This document shows positions 16,894-25,462 of a stretch of DNA of 56,824 nucleotides, one piece after another (the first letter of the stretch is position 1; every line of letters begins with the position of its first letter). Position numbers and translations under genes: made by a program. The notes beneath the pieces were generated by a model, which searched no databases, was not told the origin of the DNA, and worked only from the letters and a program-made list of their open reading frames with translations. This DNA is from Clostridium frigidicarnis (GTDB lineage: Bacteria; Bacillota; Clostridia; Clostridiales; Clostridiaceae): assembly GCF_900111985.1 (NCBI RefSeq), contig NZ_FOKI01000022.1, positions 1-56,824 on the forward strand, written 5' to 3'.

Positions 16894-17814
16894 TTAATAA
16901 TTTGGCATGATTATTCCTTCTAAAACTTCCTTTTGGAACCTTAATACTTTTCCTCTATCTAAGTTCTTAGAGAACAACTTAGGTAAAATTGTGTTCTTAT
17001 TTGCAGTTATTATTACTGCTTCAGTATCAGATATACCAATATGCTTTTTACTTATATCTATGGTTTTTATTTCATTACCATCAATATCATCTTTATTCCA
17101 TATAGCTGCATCCACTTTTCTTGTTTTTATTGCAGTTTTAAATGAACTATATGACATATCAATATATTCTACTTCGTAATTCTTAAAATACGAAAGTGTT
17201 AACAATGCTTGGTCTATAGAAGATCTATCTATACCAACCTTCATTCCCTTATTAATTTGCCCATTATATTCTTCTCTTACTACAAGAACGTGCTCATTAA
17301 CATATGAGAAATCTCCAAAACCTACTACTATTTCTATAGGCTCATGATTTTTTATATAATAATCAGCTGTAAGTCTTGAAGTAACAGCAAAATCATATCT
17401 TCCATCTAATAAGGCCTTTAATCTATGGTTAGAGCCTCTCATAAAAGCTAGATTAACTGCTAGACCTCTATGATTTAATGTATTGAATATTCCTGTAGCT
17501 AACCCTTCATATCTTTTTGAATATGGAAGTGGCATAACACCTACAAGTGACTTTATTCCTGCAATTTCTAATAACTTTAGGTAGTCTATATAAGTTATAA
17601 ACGTACCTAAATGACCTCTAGATTCTAATTTTATAGCATTATAGTCTTGAAGTAATTTTAAAGCACTTTGAACTGTACCCCTAGCTGTCTGATATTTTTC
17701 TGATAGTAATGCAACTGTTGGAATTCTATCGTCTACATCAAGTTGAATAAATTCTGTTGAAAGATTTGCTGACATAATACCAATTTTTTGCATTAACTTA
17801 CTTTTTATATCCAT
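16894..17814 (-). CDS. yhfZ: YhfZ, GntR-type transcriptional regulator of the yhf operon
   Basis: 306 residues. The N-terminal winged helix (about residues 10-75, IPTVALLSEKYQTARGTVQS) is followed by a periplasmic-binding-protein-like effector domain (about residues 88-300) typical of YhfZ. It probably senses the pathway substrate. It is the first gene of the operon and is itself preceded by one copy of the palindrome that also precedes yhfY, consistent with autoregulation. The start follows GAAGGGGC. Confidence 0.85.
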   Translation of the reverse strand: MDIKSKLMQKIGIMSANLSTEFIQLDVDDRIPTVALLSEKYQTARGTVQSALKLLQDYNAIKLESRGHLGTFITYIDYLKLLEIAGIKSLVGVMPLPYSKRYEGLATGIFNTLNHRGLAVNLAFMRGSNHRLKALLDGRYDFAVTSRLTADYYIKNHEPIEIVVGFGDFSYVNEHVLVVREEYNGQINKGMKVGIDRSSIDQALLTLSYFKNYEVEYIDMSYSSFKTAIKTRKVDAAIWNKDDIDGNEIKTIDISKKHIGISDTEAVIITANKNTILPKLFSKNLDRGKVLRFQKEVLEGIIMPNY

Positions 17815-17828
17815 ACTTTAGCCCCTTC

Positions 17829-17850
17829 AATGTACAATATTTTGTATATT
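17829..17850. promoter_or_regulatory. Palindromic operator before yhfZ
   Basis: 22-bp palindrome with core TGTACAATATTTTGTATA, sharing 20 of 22 bases with the element at 16856-16877. Both are followed on the minus strand by TTGA, then the ribosome binding site. Likely operator for YhfZ. Confidence 0.65.
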
Positions 17851-17939
17851 CATAATAACATATTGTGTTTTCGTTTTCAACTATTTATTTTTAATTTTGA
17901 AAAAATTTTTAAAGAAATAAATGGAAGAATCAATATACC

Positions 17940-17987
17940 AAAGGTAAAACCCTATTCAATCTACACACTGAATAGGGTTTTGCCTTT
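17940..17987 (-). terminator. Terminator of the diol dehydratase operon
   Basis: 19-nt arms AAAGGTAAAACCCTATTCA and TGAATAGGGTTTTGCCTTT around a 10-nt loop. It lies between the activase gene and yhfZ and separates the two transcription units. Confidence 0.75.
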
Positions 17988-18119
17988 AAACTTATACTAA
18001 AAACTCAACTTAAAAACACTTAGTTTTTTAAGCCAAACATAACTAACGCTCAATAACCTAATAATAAAAAATTCAATAAATAAATTAAAATTTATTATCT
18101 TTAACTGAAATATTATTAA

Positions 18120-19052
18120 TTAGTGAGATCCAACGTTACATTTTAATCCTATATCTTCTACTATCTTTTTAAGTTCTAACATAACATCTTCACTTGGTGT
18201 TTTAATATTATCATTTACATTATACTTTCTTCCTAAACATTCATATTTGTTTAATCCAAACTTATGATATGGCAATAAATGAATTTCTTTTACATTACCT
18301 AATGCTTTTGTAAACTCAGCTATATTATAAATACTTTCTTTATCACAATTAAATTCAGGAATAACTGGTACTCTAACAATAGTGTTTATTCCTAAGTCTG
18401 AGATTCTTTTTGCATTTTCTAAAATTCTTTTATTACTTGCACCTATATATTTCAAATGTTTCTCTTCATCCATTGTCTTAATATCTAAAAGTACTAAATC
18501 AACCCAAGGCACTATTTCCTCTACTATTTTTCTATTTATATATCCAGTAGTTTCTATAGTAGTATGAAATCCCATGGTTTTACATCCTTTTAACAGTTCT
18601 AAAGCAAATTCTTCTTGCAGTAGTGGTTCTCCTCCTGAAAGAGTAACTCCCCCATTTGAATGTCTAAATTGAACAGAATCCTTGTTTAATTCATCTAAAA
18701 TTTCTTTAACACTCATTTCTTCTCCTGAAATAACAAGTGCTCCTGGATAACAGCTTTCTACACACTCTCCACAATTAACACACTTGTCTTTATCTATTCT
18801 ATTATCAAGGTTGAAATTAATGGCATCCATTTTACACATAGTTTCACATTTATGACATGCTGTACAATTTTTAACATTGAAAAGCAATTCTTTATTTCTA
18901 TTTTGAGATTCTGGATTGCTACACCAACTGCAAGATAATGGACATCCTTTTAGAAACACTATAGTACGTATACCAGGACCATCGTTTACTGAAAATCTTT
19001 GAATGTTAAAGACAGTTCCTTTTTTTTTAAAATCCACTTGGTTTTTTAGCAT
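18120..19052 (-). CDS. dhaB2: Glycyl-radical enzyme activase for the diol dehydratase
   Basis: 310-residue radical SAM enzyme. It uses a [4Fe-4S] cluster and S-adenosylmethionine to place the radical on the glycine of its partner. The radical SAM motif is C37-x3-C41-x2-C44 (GCPLSCSWC). A ferredoxin insert carries two more clusters (C63, C66, C69, C73 and C91, C94, C97, C101). This is the layout of DhaB2-type activases. Encoded 150 bp after the dehydratase, with AAAGGA before the ATG. The usual 1,3-propanediol dehydrogenase gene does not follow. Confidence 0.9.
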   Translation of the reverse strand: MLKNQVDFKKKGTVFNIQRFSVNDGPGIRTIVFLKGCPLSCSWCSNPESQNRNKELLFNVKNCTACHKCETMCKMDAINFNLDNRIDKDKCVNCGECVESCYPGALVISGEEMSVKEILDELNKDSVQFRHSNGGVTLSGGEPLLQEEFALELLKGCKTMGFHTTIETTGYINRKIVEEIVPWVDLVLLDIKTMDEEKHLKYIGASNKRILENAKRISDLGINTIVRVPVIPEFNCDKESIYNIAEFTKALGNVKEIHLLPYHKFGLNKYECLGRKYNVNDNIKTPSEDVMLELKKIVEDIGLKCNVGSH

Positions 19053-19096
19053 AGCTTTTTCCTTTCATTTTAAAGAGTATTTATTTCATATCTTAG

Positions 19097-19184
19097 TTCT
19101 GTTTTAAAGAAAATAATAAATTAAATATACTAGCATACTGACTAGTTATTTTTTTGAATATGACTAATTCTATTAAAACAGAAC
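19097..19184. repeat. Degenerate family A palindrome between dehydratase and activase
   Basis: Contains AATATACTAGCATACTGAC and TAGTTATTTTTTTGAATATG, matching the element at 32084-32152 with diverged ends. It is nested within outer arms GTTCTGTTTTAA and TTAAAACAGAAC (19097-19108 with 19173-19184). It may act as a processing or attenuation hairpin. Confidence 0.5.
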
Positions 19185-19202
19185 CTTACTATGATCTAGC
19201 TA

Positions 19203-21614
19203 TTATAAACTTTGTTCTGTTCTCTTAATAATATCTTCTTGAACACCCTTGTCTAAACAAATAAATTGTGCACTGTATCCTGCAACACGCACTATTAAAT
19301 CTCTGTATTGTTCTGGATGTTTTTGAGCTTCAATAAGAATCTTCCTATCTACTACATTAAATTGTATGTGCATACCCTTTTTATCAAAATAACTTCTTAT
19401 TAAAGAACCTAGATTTTTTAATCCATTATCTCCTTGTAAAGAACTTGGATTAAATTTTTGATTAAATAAAGTACCACTTGGTGCAGAAAAATGATCTAAC
19501 TTTGCTACGGAATTTGCAGCAGCGGTTGGTCCTTTAATATCTGCTCCTCTAGTTGGAGATACCCCATCTGCTAAAGGTTCATATGCATTTCTACCATCTG
19601 GAGTTGCTCCAACTAAGCTTCCTAAATGCACATTATTTGAAACTGGATACAATCCTGGAATAAATTTTCCACCACGTTGATTTGTGTATTTTTCAACTTC
19701 TTTACAATAAATAAGTGCTCCTTCACATGTAAATTCATCAACCTCATCTATATCATTACCAAACTTAGGTGCTCTGTGAAGGATTAATTGTTTTATATCT
19801 TCATATTCAGATTTTTTACTTAAATCATTTTCCTCTTCTCCAAAATTACTGTTAATAGCTTCTTTTAGCTTATCTAAAGTAATTTTATGTTCATCAAATA
19901 TAAGCTTTTTAATAGCCATAAATGAATCCCCTACATTTGCAATTCCAACCCCTAAAGGTCCTGAGAAACGATAATGTCCGCCACCCTCTTGAATTGATTT
20001 ACCTTTACTTATACAATCATCAAGCATACAAGATAAGAATGGAAGAGGTGCTCTTTCAGCATGCGCAATATCAACACAATTGTCAGCTGCAACCATTTGA
20101 GATACAAAATATTCAGTTTGTTTTTTATATGCTTCTATAAATTCATCTATATTAGTAAATGAATTAAAGTCACCTGTCTTAGGACCAATTTGATTTCCAT
20201 AAGCCTTACCATTATTTATGCATAGTTCTAAAATTTTTGCTAAATTAAAGAATGCTGCATCATACCATCCATCGGTTTTTCCTGGTTTTTGTGGCTCAAC
20301 ACATCCTACAATTGCATAGTCTCTTGCATCTTCTAATGTTAATCCTTGATTAACTAACATAGGGATAACAACTTCATCATTATAAAATGCTGGAAGCCCT
20401 GTTCCTAAACGAGTTAATTCACAGGTTCTAATTAAAAATTCCTCTGGGGTCTTACTCCATATTCTAACTGAAAGTGAAGGTTGAGGTAACTTTAAGCTTC
20501 CAGTAGCTTCGAGACACATATAAGATAGTTCATTAGTAGCATCTCTTCCCTCTGGCGTTTGACCACCTACAATTAAATTTTGAAACATTGAATATCCACT
20601 AAAAGCTTTTGTTGTTGTTTCATCACGAACCTTAGTAAGGTCATTAAACTTAACCCATAAACAATGAAGTATTTCTCTGTTTACTTCTTTATTTTCCATT
20701 TTAGTGTCTATATCATTTTTATAATAAGGATACATATATTGATCAAAACGTGCTGGAGATATAGCATGTCCATTAGATTCTAAACTAATAATTATTTGTA
20801 CAAACCAAAATGACTGACATGCTTCATGAAATGTCTGTGCTGGATTTTCTGGAACATTATCACATACTCTAGCAATATTTAACAATTCATTTTTTCTAGT
20901 ATTATCTGTTGTTTTTTCTGCCAATTCCCTAGCTAATTTGGCATATCTTTTAGCATAGTTTATTGCAGCATTACAAGAAATGATTATTGAATCCCAGAAT
21001 ATTTTCTTTTTAACATACTCCGGATTAGTTGTATCTGCATTTTTTATAGCTTCTTCAGTTTCTTTAATAATTCCTCTAAAACCCTTTTCTAATACTTTAG
21101 AGTAATCTACTGAAACATGTCCTAAACCATTAAAATGATAATTTGCAACTGTAAATACTTTTGCTCCCATGGCATTAATAGTTTCATCTGACATATAAGA
21201 TGAAGCTAATTCGCTTACAGTTTTACCTTTCCAATATTTAAAAACTTCTTTAAGTTTAGATTTTGTATCTTCTGAGATCTTAAATAAATCTGATGTTCTT
21301 TTTTCAAGTGTATCAAACTCATCTACCAACCATTGATTTGAAAATTCAGGGAACACTTGAGATGATCTAGGATTTTTAGTTAAACTACCCACTATAAGTT
21401 CATCATCTCTAATTATTATAGGTAACTCATTTAACATCTTTTCAAGTGCTTTAGCCTTACGGATAATAACAGGTTGATTTTCAGTTTCCTTAAATGATTC
21501 AGTTAATATTATGGCTCTATCTGCCTCAATACACGGAACTGCTGAAAGTATTTCATCTTTTAGTTTCCTTACTCTTTTACTAGGTTCCATAAATCCTTTT
21601 GCTAATATATCCAT
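19203..21614 (-). CDS. dhaB1: B12-independent glycyl-radical diol dehydratase (glycerol dehydratase type)
   Basis: 803 residues from the ATG at 21614, which has AAGGGGGA upstream; a longer reading frame lacks a site. A glycyl-radical enzyme closest in pattern to clostridial glycerol dehydratase, which converts glycerol to 3-hydroxypropionaldehyde. The radical glycine is in RVAGYSAQF (residue 779) and the thiyl cysteine in GCVEPQKPGK (about residue 439, with the following Glu). The His of GLGHVSVDY and the Tyr of GLYP are kept. The substrate-contacting His-Ser pair of glycerol dehydratase reads His-Ala here (NGHAISPARFDQY). It might therefore be a glycerol or a 1,2-propanediol dehydratase. Confidence 0.88.
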   Translation of the reverse strand: MDILAKGFMEPSKRVRKLKDEILSAVPCIEADRAIILTESFKETENQPVIIRKAKALEKMLNELPIIIRDDELIVGSLTKNPRSSQVFPEFSNQWLVDEFDTLEKRTSDLFKISEDTKSKLKEVFKYWKGKTVSELASSYMSDETINAMGAKVFTVANYHFNGLGHVSVDYSKVLEKGFRGIIKETEEAIKNADTTNPEYVKKKIFWDSIIISCNAAINYAKRYAKLARELAEKTTDNTRKNELLNIARVCDNVPENPAQTFHEACQSFWFVQIIISLESNGHAISPARFDQYMYPYYKNDIDTKMENKEVNREILHCLWVKFNDLTKVRDETTTKAFSGYSMFQNLIVGGQTPEGRDATNELSYMCLEATGSLKLPQPSLSVRIWSKTPEEFLIRTCELTRLGTGLPAFYNDEVVIPMLVNQGLTLEDARDYAIVGCVEPQKPGKTDGWYDAAFFNLAKILELCINNGKAYGNQIGPKTGDFNSFTNIDEFIEAYKKQTEYFVSQMVAADNCVDIAHAERAPLPFLSCMLDDCISKGKSIQEGGGHYRFSGPLGVGIANVGDSFMAIKKLIFDEHKITLDKLKEAINSNFGEEENDLSKKSEYEDIKQLILHRAPKFGNDIDEVDEFTCEGALIYCKEVEKYTNQRGGKFIPGLYPVSNNVHLGSLVGATPDGRNAYEPLADGVSPTRGADIKGPTAAANSVAKLDHFSAPSGTLFNQKFNPSSLQGDNGLKNLGSLIRSYFDKKGMHIQFNVVDRKILIEAQKHPEQYRDLIVRVAGYSAQFICLDKGVQEDIIKRTEQSL

Positions 21615-21651
21615 TTTTATCCCCCTTGTCTTATAATATATTTTTATAATT

Positions 21652-21696
21652 AGGCACATGAAAGAAAATAACAAGTATATTTTTTTGAATGTGCCT
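21652..21696. repeat. Family A palindrome, short copy, in the dhaB1 leader
   Basis: 45 bp with outer arms AGGCACATGAAAGAAAATAA and ATTTTTTTGAATGTGCCT. The centre of the full-length element is deleted. It lies in the presumed 5' untranslated region of the dehydratase mRNA, where it would fold into a hairpin about 40 nt before the start codon. Confidence 0.65.
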
Positions 21697-21720
21697 TAAA
21701 CAAGCATCTAGGCTATATTA

Positions 21721-21734
21721 GGAATACGTTTACC
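21721..21734 (-). promoter_or_regulatory. Possible cre (CcpA) site upstream of dhaB1
   Basis: On the minus strand GGTAAACGTATTCC fits the catabolite-responsive-element pattern TGNAARCGNWWWCA at 12 of 14 positions. It lies about 110 bp before the dehydratase start. Carbon catabolite repression of diol use would make sense. A single short match in a long sequence is weak evidence. Confidence 0.35.
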
Positions 21735-21891
21735 AGTTTCCAATAGTCTTATCTACTTCTTATATATTATAATACAGGTTAATTTGCATATTTTTTTAAT
21801 ACTTATCTGTCCACTTCTGTTATATTATTTTTCCAAATACTATAATAATTAATATTTTTCATGATTATTATAGTAAATTTTTAATCTTCGA

Positions 21892-22620
21892 CTATACTTT
21901 TATGCCAAATTTCTCTCTATACTCTGAAGGAGTAATTCCCTCCATTTTCTTAAATACTTTACAAAAATAGTTTGGTTCATTATATCCCATATCAAATGCT
22001 AAATCATTTATACTAATACTAGTTTTTTCTAGCAATCTTTTTGCTTCCTTTATCCTTATTTCTGTTATATATTTATTAAAATTAACCCCTACATATTTTT
22101 TAAAACTTTTACTGAAATATGTGTTGCTAAAATTCATATAGTCAGCTACATCCTTCAATGTTATATTGTTTTTAAAGTTTTTTTCTATATACCTTACTGC
22201 ATGTTTTAACTTATCTTCATTAGATAAATCTTTTCTTAAAAAATATTCTTCATTACTTTTAATATACTCATCTAATATTTCTATTACTTTCTCTGGTTTA
22301 ATTGGTTTTAACAAATAGTCATCAACCTTTATTTTTAATGCCCTTTGTAAAAATTCAAAATTATCATAAATACTCATCAATATTATTTTTTTATCTTTAT
22401 CTTGTTTCTTTATAATTTTGGCTGCTTCGAATCCATCTATGCCAGGCATTATTGCATCCATAAAAATTATATCTGGATTTAAAGTATCATTCATTTTAAT
22501 AACTTCATCACCATTATGTGCTACTCCAACAACACTAACATTCTTAATTTTTTTATCTATAATCATTTTTAAAGCTTCAAGTTCTAACTCTTCATCATCA
22601 GCAATTATAACCTTACACAT
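21892..22620 (-). CDS. AraC-type response regulator of the diol dehydratase
   Basis: 242 residues. N-terminal receiver domain with acidic pair DDEE, phospho-acceptor Asp in IIFMDAIMPG, Ser in LMSIYD and Lys in YLLKPI, all intact. The C-terminal AraC/XylS domain has two helix-turn-helix units (ITLKDVADYMNFSNTYFSKSF and INDLAFDMGYNEPNYFCKVFK). It is encoded upstream of dhaB1 in the same direction and resembles the DhaA regulators of clostridial glycerol operons. It probably activates dhaB1. The start follows GGGGGGC. Confidence 0.85.
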   Translation of the reverse strand: MCKVIIADDEELELEALKMIIDKKIKNVSVVGVAHNGDEVIKMNDTLNPDIIFMDAIMPGIDGFEAAKIIKKQDKDKKIILMSIYDNFEFLQRALKIKVDDYLLKPIKPEKVIEILDEYIKSNEEYFLRKDLSNEDKLKHAVRYIEKNFKNNITLKDVADYMNFSNTYFSKSFKKYVGVNFNKYITEIRIKEAKRLLEKTSISINDLAFDMGYNEPNYFCKVFKKMEGITPSEYREKFGIKV

Positions 22621-22708
22621 ATCTTGCCCCCCTATTTACATTAATTAAATAAAAATCAAACTTGTCACTTGCAATATATCACTACTATAAACTTATATCT
22701 CTAATATA

Positions 22709-22792
22709 AAGTGATTCTTAGGTTCAGATATAGTTTAAGAACTTATCCTTAGATGTGGTTACTGTTCATCAGCACCTAAACATCAGATAAAG
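22709..22792. repeat. Dispersed repeat, family B1, copy 2
   Basis: Begins AAGTGATTCTTAGGTT and ends CACCTAAACATCAGATAAAGG, matching both ends of 3193-3270. Its right end overlaps the last codons and stop codon of the PocR sensor gene, so the repeat supplies that protein's C-terminus. Confidence 0.5.
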
Positions 22793-23996
22793 GAATTTTT
22801 AAAATAATTGTAGTTCCTACATTAATCTCACTTGTTATTTGAGCTTTATAATTTTCCCCATAATAATCAATTAATAGTTTATTAGAATTATATATTCCTG
22901 CTTCTAAAGAACCTCTTTTACATTTTCCATTTAATATTAAAAATAATTCATCTTTAGATATTCCTATTCCATTATCTTCAATGGAAATAAAGGCATTATT
23001 TTCATTACAATATCCTTTAATCTTAATAGTTCCGCCTTCTCTTTTAGGGCATAAACCATTTAATACAGCATATTCTATAAATGGTAGTAAAACCATAGTA
23101 GGTATTTTAAGTTTATTTAGTGTATCATCTATGTTAATCTCATAGTGTATTCTTTCTCCAAATCTTGTTGATTGTATCTTTAAATACACACTAATGTTTT
23201 CTATAACTTTTTCTAGAGAAACTAAATTCTCTATATTTTTAGAGTTATATCTAAATAATTCTGATAATAAACAAATCATTTCTTGGGTTTTAGGTGCATC
23301 TTCTATTAATGCAAGACTAGATATTACGTTTAATGTATTAAGTACAAAATCATCATTTATAGGAGTTTGTAAAGAATTTAATTCGGAAACTTTAAGCTGT
23401 TGTTCCAATTTTGTTTTTTCTTCTTTTTCTCTAAGCAATTTAAGATTATTAAAACTTAACTCCTCTTGTATTGAACTTAATTCTGACTTTTCAACTAATA
23501 GTTTTACTACTATATCAACTAAAGAATAAATAGATTTAATTTTAGAATAATCAACATACTTAGTTTCGTTAAAATCATTCAATAATTCAGGATTTATTTT
23601 GCACATCTTAGAATAATAATTTGATTTTTTAATAGGTTCAAGGTTATTTTTATTGGTTCTAACCTGACCAAAAAAAACAGCACCAAGGTAGTTATTATTA
23701 ACGATAATAGGAGTCGCAACATCTACTAATCCTGCTGGACACTTAAAAACATATGGTTCTTGCCTTATGGCGGCTTCTAGCCCTGCATGGGCATTTGCGT
23801 CATAACATATTTTCATTCCCTCTGGAGTGCTTCTCATTTTATTACAAAAACTACAAAAGTTTGAATAGCTATTAATAGGATTACCTTTAAAATCAACTAT
23901 ATTATAAGCAAGACCTGTAATTTCTGCCAGCCTATCTTGTATACACTGTAACAATTTAACATCTATTATTTCATTTAAATTTTTACTATTAACCAC
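22776..23996 (-). CDS. PocR-domain sensor, degenerate LytS-type histidine kinase
   Basis: 406 residues. The N-terminal PocR ligand-binding domain (about residues 10-170) has the characteristic cysteines (FCSFCNKM, CYDANAHAG, FKCPAGLVD). A coiled linker and a His_kinase/HATPase pair follow. PocR domains bind small diols such as propanediol and glycerol. The phospho-acceptor motif, normally NPHFLFN, reads NDDFVLN, with Asp at residue 216 where His belongs. The N-box ENA reads EYA. The G box EDNGIGI remains. It may be a pseudokinase. The start is GTG with a weak ribosome binding site. Confidence 0.8.
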   Translation of the reverse strand: MVNSKNLNEIIDVKLLQCIQDRLAEITGLAYNIVDFKGNPINSYSNFCSFCNKMRSTPEGMKICYDANAHAGLEAAIRQEPYVFKCPAGLVDVATPIIVNNNYLGAVFFGQVRTNKNNLEPIKKSNYYSKMCKINPELLNDFNETKYVDYSKIKSIYSLVDIVVKLLVEKSELSSIQEELSFNNLKLLREKEEKTKLEQQLKVSELNSLQTPINDDFVLNTLNVISSLALIEDAPKTQEMICLLSELFRYNSKNIENLVSLEKVIENISVYLKIQSTRFGERIHYEINIDDTLNKLKIPTMVLLPFIEYAVLNGLCPKREGGTIKIKGYCNENNAFISIEDNGIGISKDELFLILNGKCKRGSLEAGIYNSNKLLIDYYGENYKAQITSEINVGTTIILKIPLSDV

Positions 23997-24051
23997 TATA
24001 AATCAACTACTTTCTATAAAGTATAATTATTATTCTAACATACTATACAAC

Positions 24052-24097
24052 AAAAAAATTGACTTTTAGAGAGCTTTAAAAATCCTCTAAAAGTCAA
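24052..24097 (-). terminator. Terminator of the small secreted peptide gene
   Basis: 13-bp stem TTGACTTTTAGAG/CTCTAAAAGTCAA (24059-24071 with 24085-24097), followed on the minus strand by a T7 run. 12 bp after the stop codon. Confidence 0.85.
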
Positions 24098-24108
24098 CTT
24101 TCATTGTG

Positions 24109-24330
24109 TTATTTATAAAAATTTTCTATAACATTATACCAGTGGCAATTATAGCACCTACTTACCAAGTTTTTACCACCATCTCCACCCCTCCATCTTG
24201 TAATGTTAGGGTTATCACATCCACATATAGGTAATGCTAATGTTTTCACCGGTTTCATAAAAGTGCACATTCCTAATGCTAAAGCTACTACTATTAAAAC
24301 AGTTGATACTCTTTTAGTTATTTTTTTCAT
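24109..24330 (-). CDS. Small secreted Cys-rich protein
   Basis: 73 residues. A signal peptide (MKKITKRVSTVLIVVALALG, hydrophobic to about residue 25) is followed by a mature part of about 40 residues with ICGCDNPNITRWRGGDGG and SRCYNCHWYN. The C-x-C and C-x2-C-H pairs suggest a metal-binding knuckle or disulfide peptide. AAGGAGG precedes the ATG and a strong terminator follows, so it is a real monocistronic gene. I do not recognise the family. It could be a bacteriocin-like or structural peptide, but there are no immunity or export genes nearby. Confidence 0.65.
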   Translation of the reverse strand: MKKITKRVSTVLIVVALALGMCTFMKPVKTLALPICGCDNPNITRWRGGDGGKNLVSRCYNCHWYNVIENFYK

Positions 24331-24415
24331 AACTTCGCCTCCTTAATATTTATCCATATTTAACTATATAAGTAATTATATTTCAAAATAATTAAGTTTA
24401 TGTACATTTTAAAGA

Positions 24416-25264
24416 TTATTCACCTAAAAATTCCATTAATTTGTTATATAAATTTTTAGCATCATCATATCCTTGTTCATAAGCATTATTTAATTTTTCT
24501 GTATTTCTTTCAAGTCTACCTATATTTAACGGTTCACTTGGTCTTATTATAAAACACTTTCCTTCTTTCTCTAATTCATCTAAAAGTTCCAATGTTTCAT
24601 TATAAACCTCATGTCTTTTCTCTAAAGCTTCTATAAGTTTTGGGAACCTCTTATATTTTCTTCTTATAAAGGATAATGCTTTATTTTTTCCTTTTGTATA
24701 GCCTTTATGTTGGGTAAGAACAATTACATGTTTTTCATTTCCATCCTCTATAGATTTTTTTATTGGGATAGGATCTGTTATACCACCATCTAATAATTTT
24801 TTACCTTCATATTCCACAATAGGAGCTACTAAAGGTAATGATATTGTAGCTCTTAATGCATCGAAGCCATTATCTAAATCATTTAAGTTATAATATTCTG
24901 GCCTTCCTGTTTCACAATTTGTTACTCCTACAACTAAAGTTGCATCATGTTCTTTAAACTCTTTATAATCAAATGGATCTAGCTTATTTGGTATAATATC
25001 AAATAACATATCCATGCCAAAAATAGATCCCGTTTTCATTAAATTTCTAAAACTCAAATATCTCTTATCTCTTATATAATCTATATTTACTCTATAATTT
25101 CTTTTATACTGCTTAGACAGATATGAAACTGTTTGGGTTGCTCCTGCTGAAACCCCTATACAATATTTCATATCAATATCCTTCTCTAAAAACAGATCTA
25201 ATACTCCTGCTGTATAAACTCCTCTCATTCCCCCACCTTCAAGGACAAGTGCTTTTTTATCCAT
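24416..25264 (-). CDS. Patatin-like phospholipase
   Basis: 282 residues of the RssA/patatin family, cytoplasmic lipid acyl hydrolases with a Ser-Asp dyad. The oxyanion loop is LEGGGMRGVYTAG, the nucleophile is Ser in GVSAGAT, and the Asp is in LLDGGITDPIP. The length is normal. GGAGG precedes the ATG. It stands alone between the secreted peptide and the zinc-ribbon gene. Confidence 0.88.
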   Translation of the reverse strand: MDKKALVLEGGGMRGVYTAGVLDLFLEKDIDMKYCIGVSAGATQTVSYLSKQYKRNYRVNIDYIRDKRYLSFRNLMKTGSIFGMDMLFDIIPNKLDPFDYKEFKEHDATLVVGVTNCETGRPEYYNLNDLDNGFDALRATISLPLVAPIVEYEGKKLLDGGITDPIPIKKSIEDGNEKHVIVLTQHKGYTKGKNKALSFIRRKYKRFPKLIEALEKRHEVYNETLELLDELEKEGKCFIIRPSEPLNIGRLERNTEKLNNAYEQGYDDAKNLYNKLMEFLGE

Positions 25265-25368
25265 ACCTATTCCTCCATTTTATTCCTCTTTTATCTATAT
25301 AATTATATCACTTAGGCATCTTAATACAAAATCACTAAACCCTATATAGCCATATCTTTTACTAAACA

Positions 25369-25406
25369 AAACAAGCTCACTCTAAAACGAAAGAATAAGC
25401 TTGTTT
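25369..25406. terminator. Hairpin between zinc-ribbon and patatin genes
   Basis: Stem AAACAAGC/GCTTGTTT (25369-25376 with 25399-25406) with T-rich flanks on both strands. It could be a second terminator behind 25463-25496. Confidence 0.35.
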
Positions 25407-25462
25407 CAATTTTTTAATATATATAAATGACTACGCCATTCTTTAACCCTATCTTTATATAC

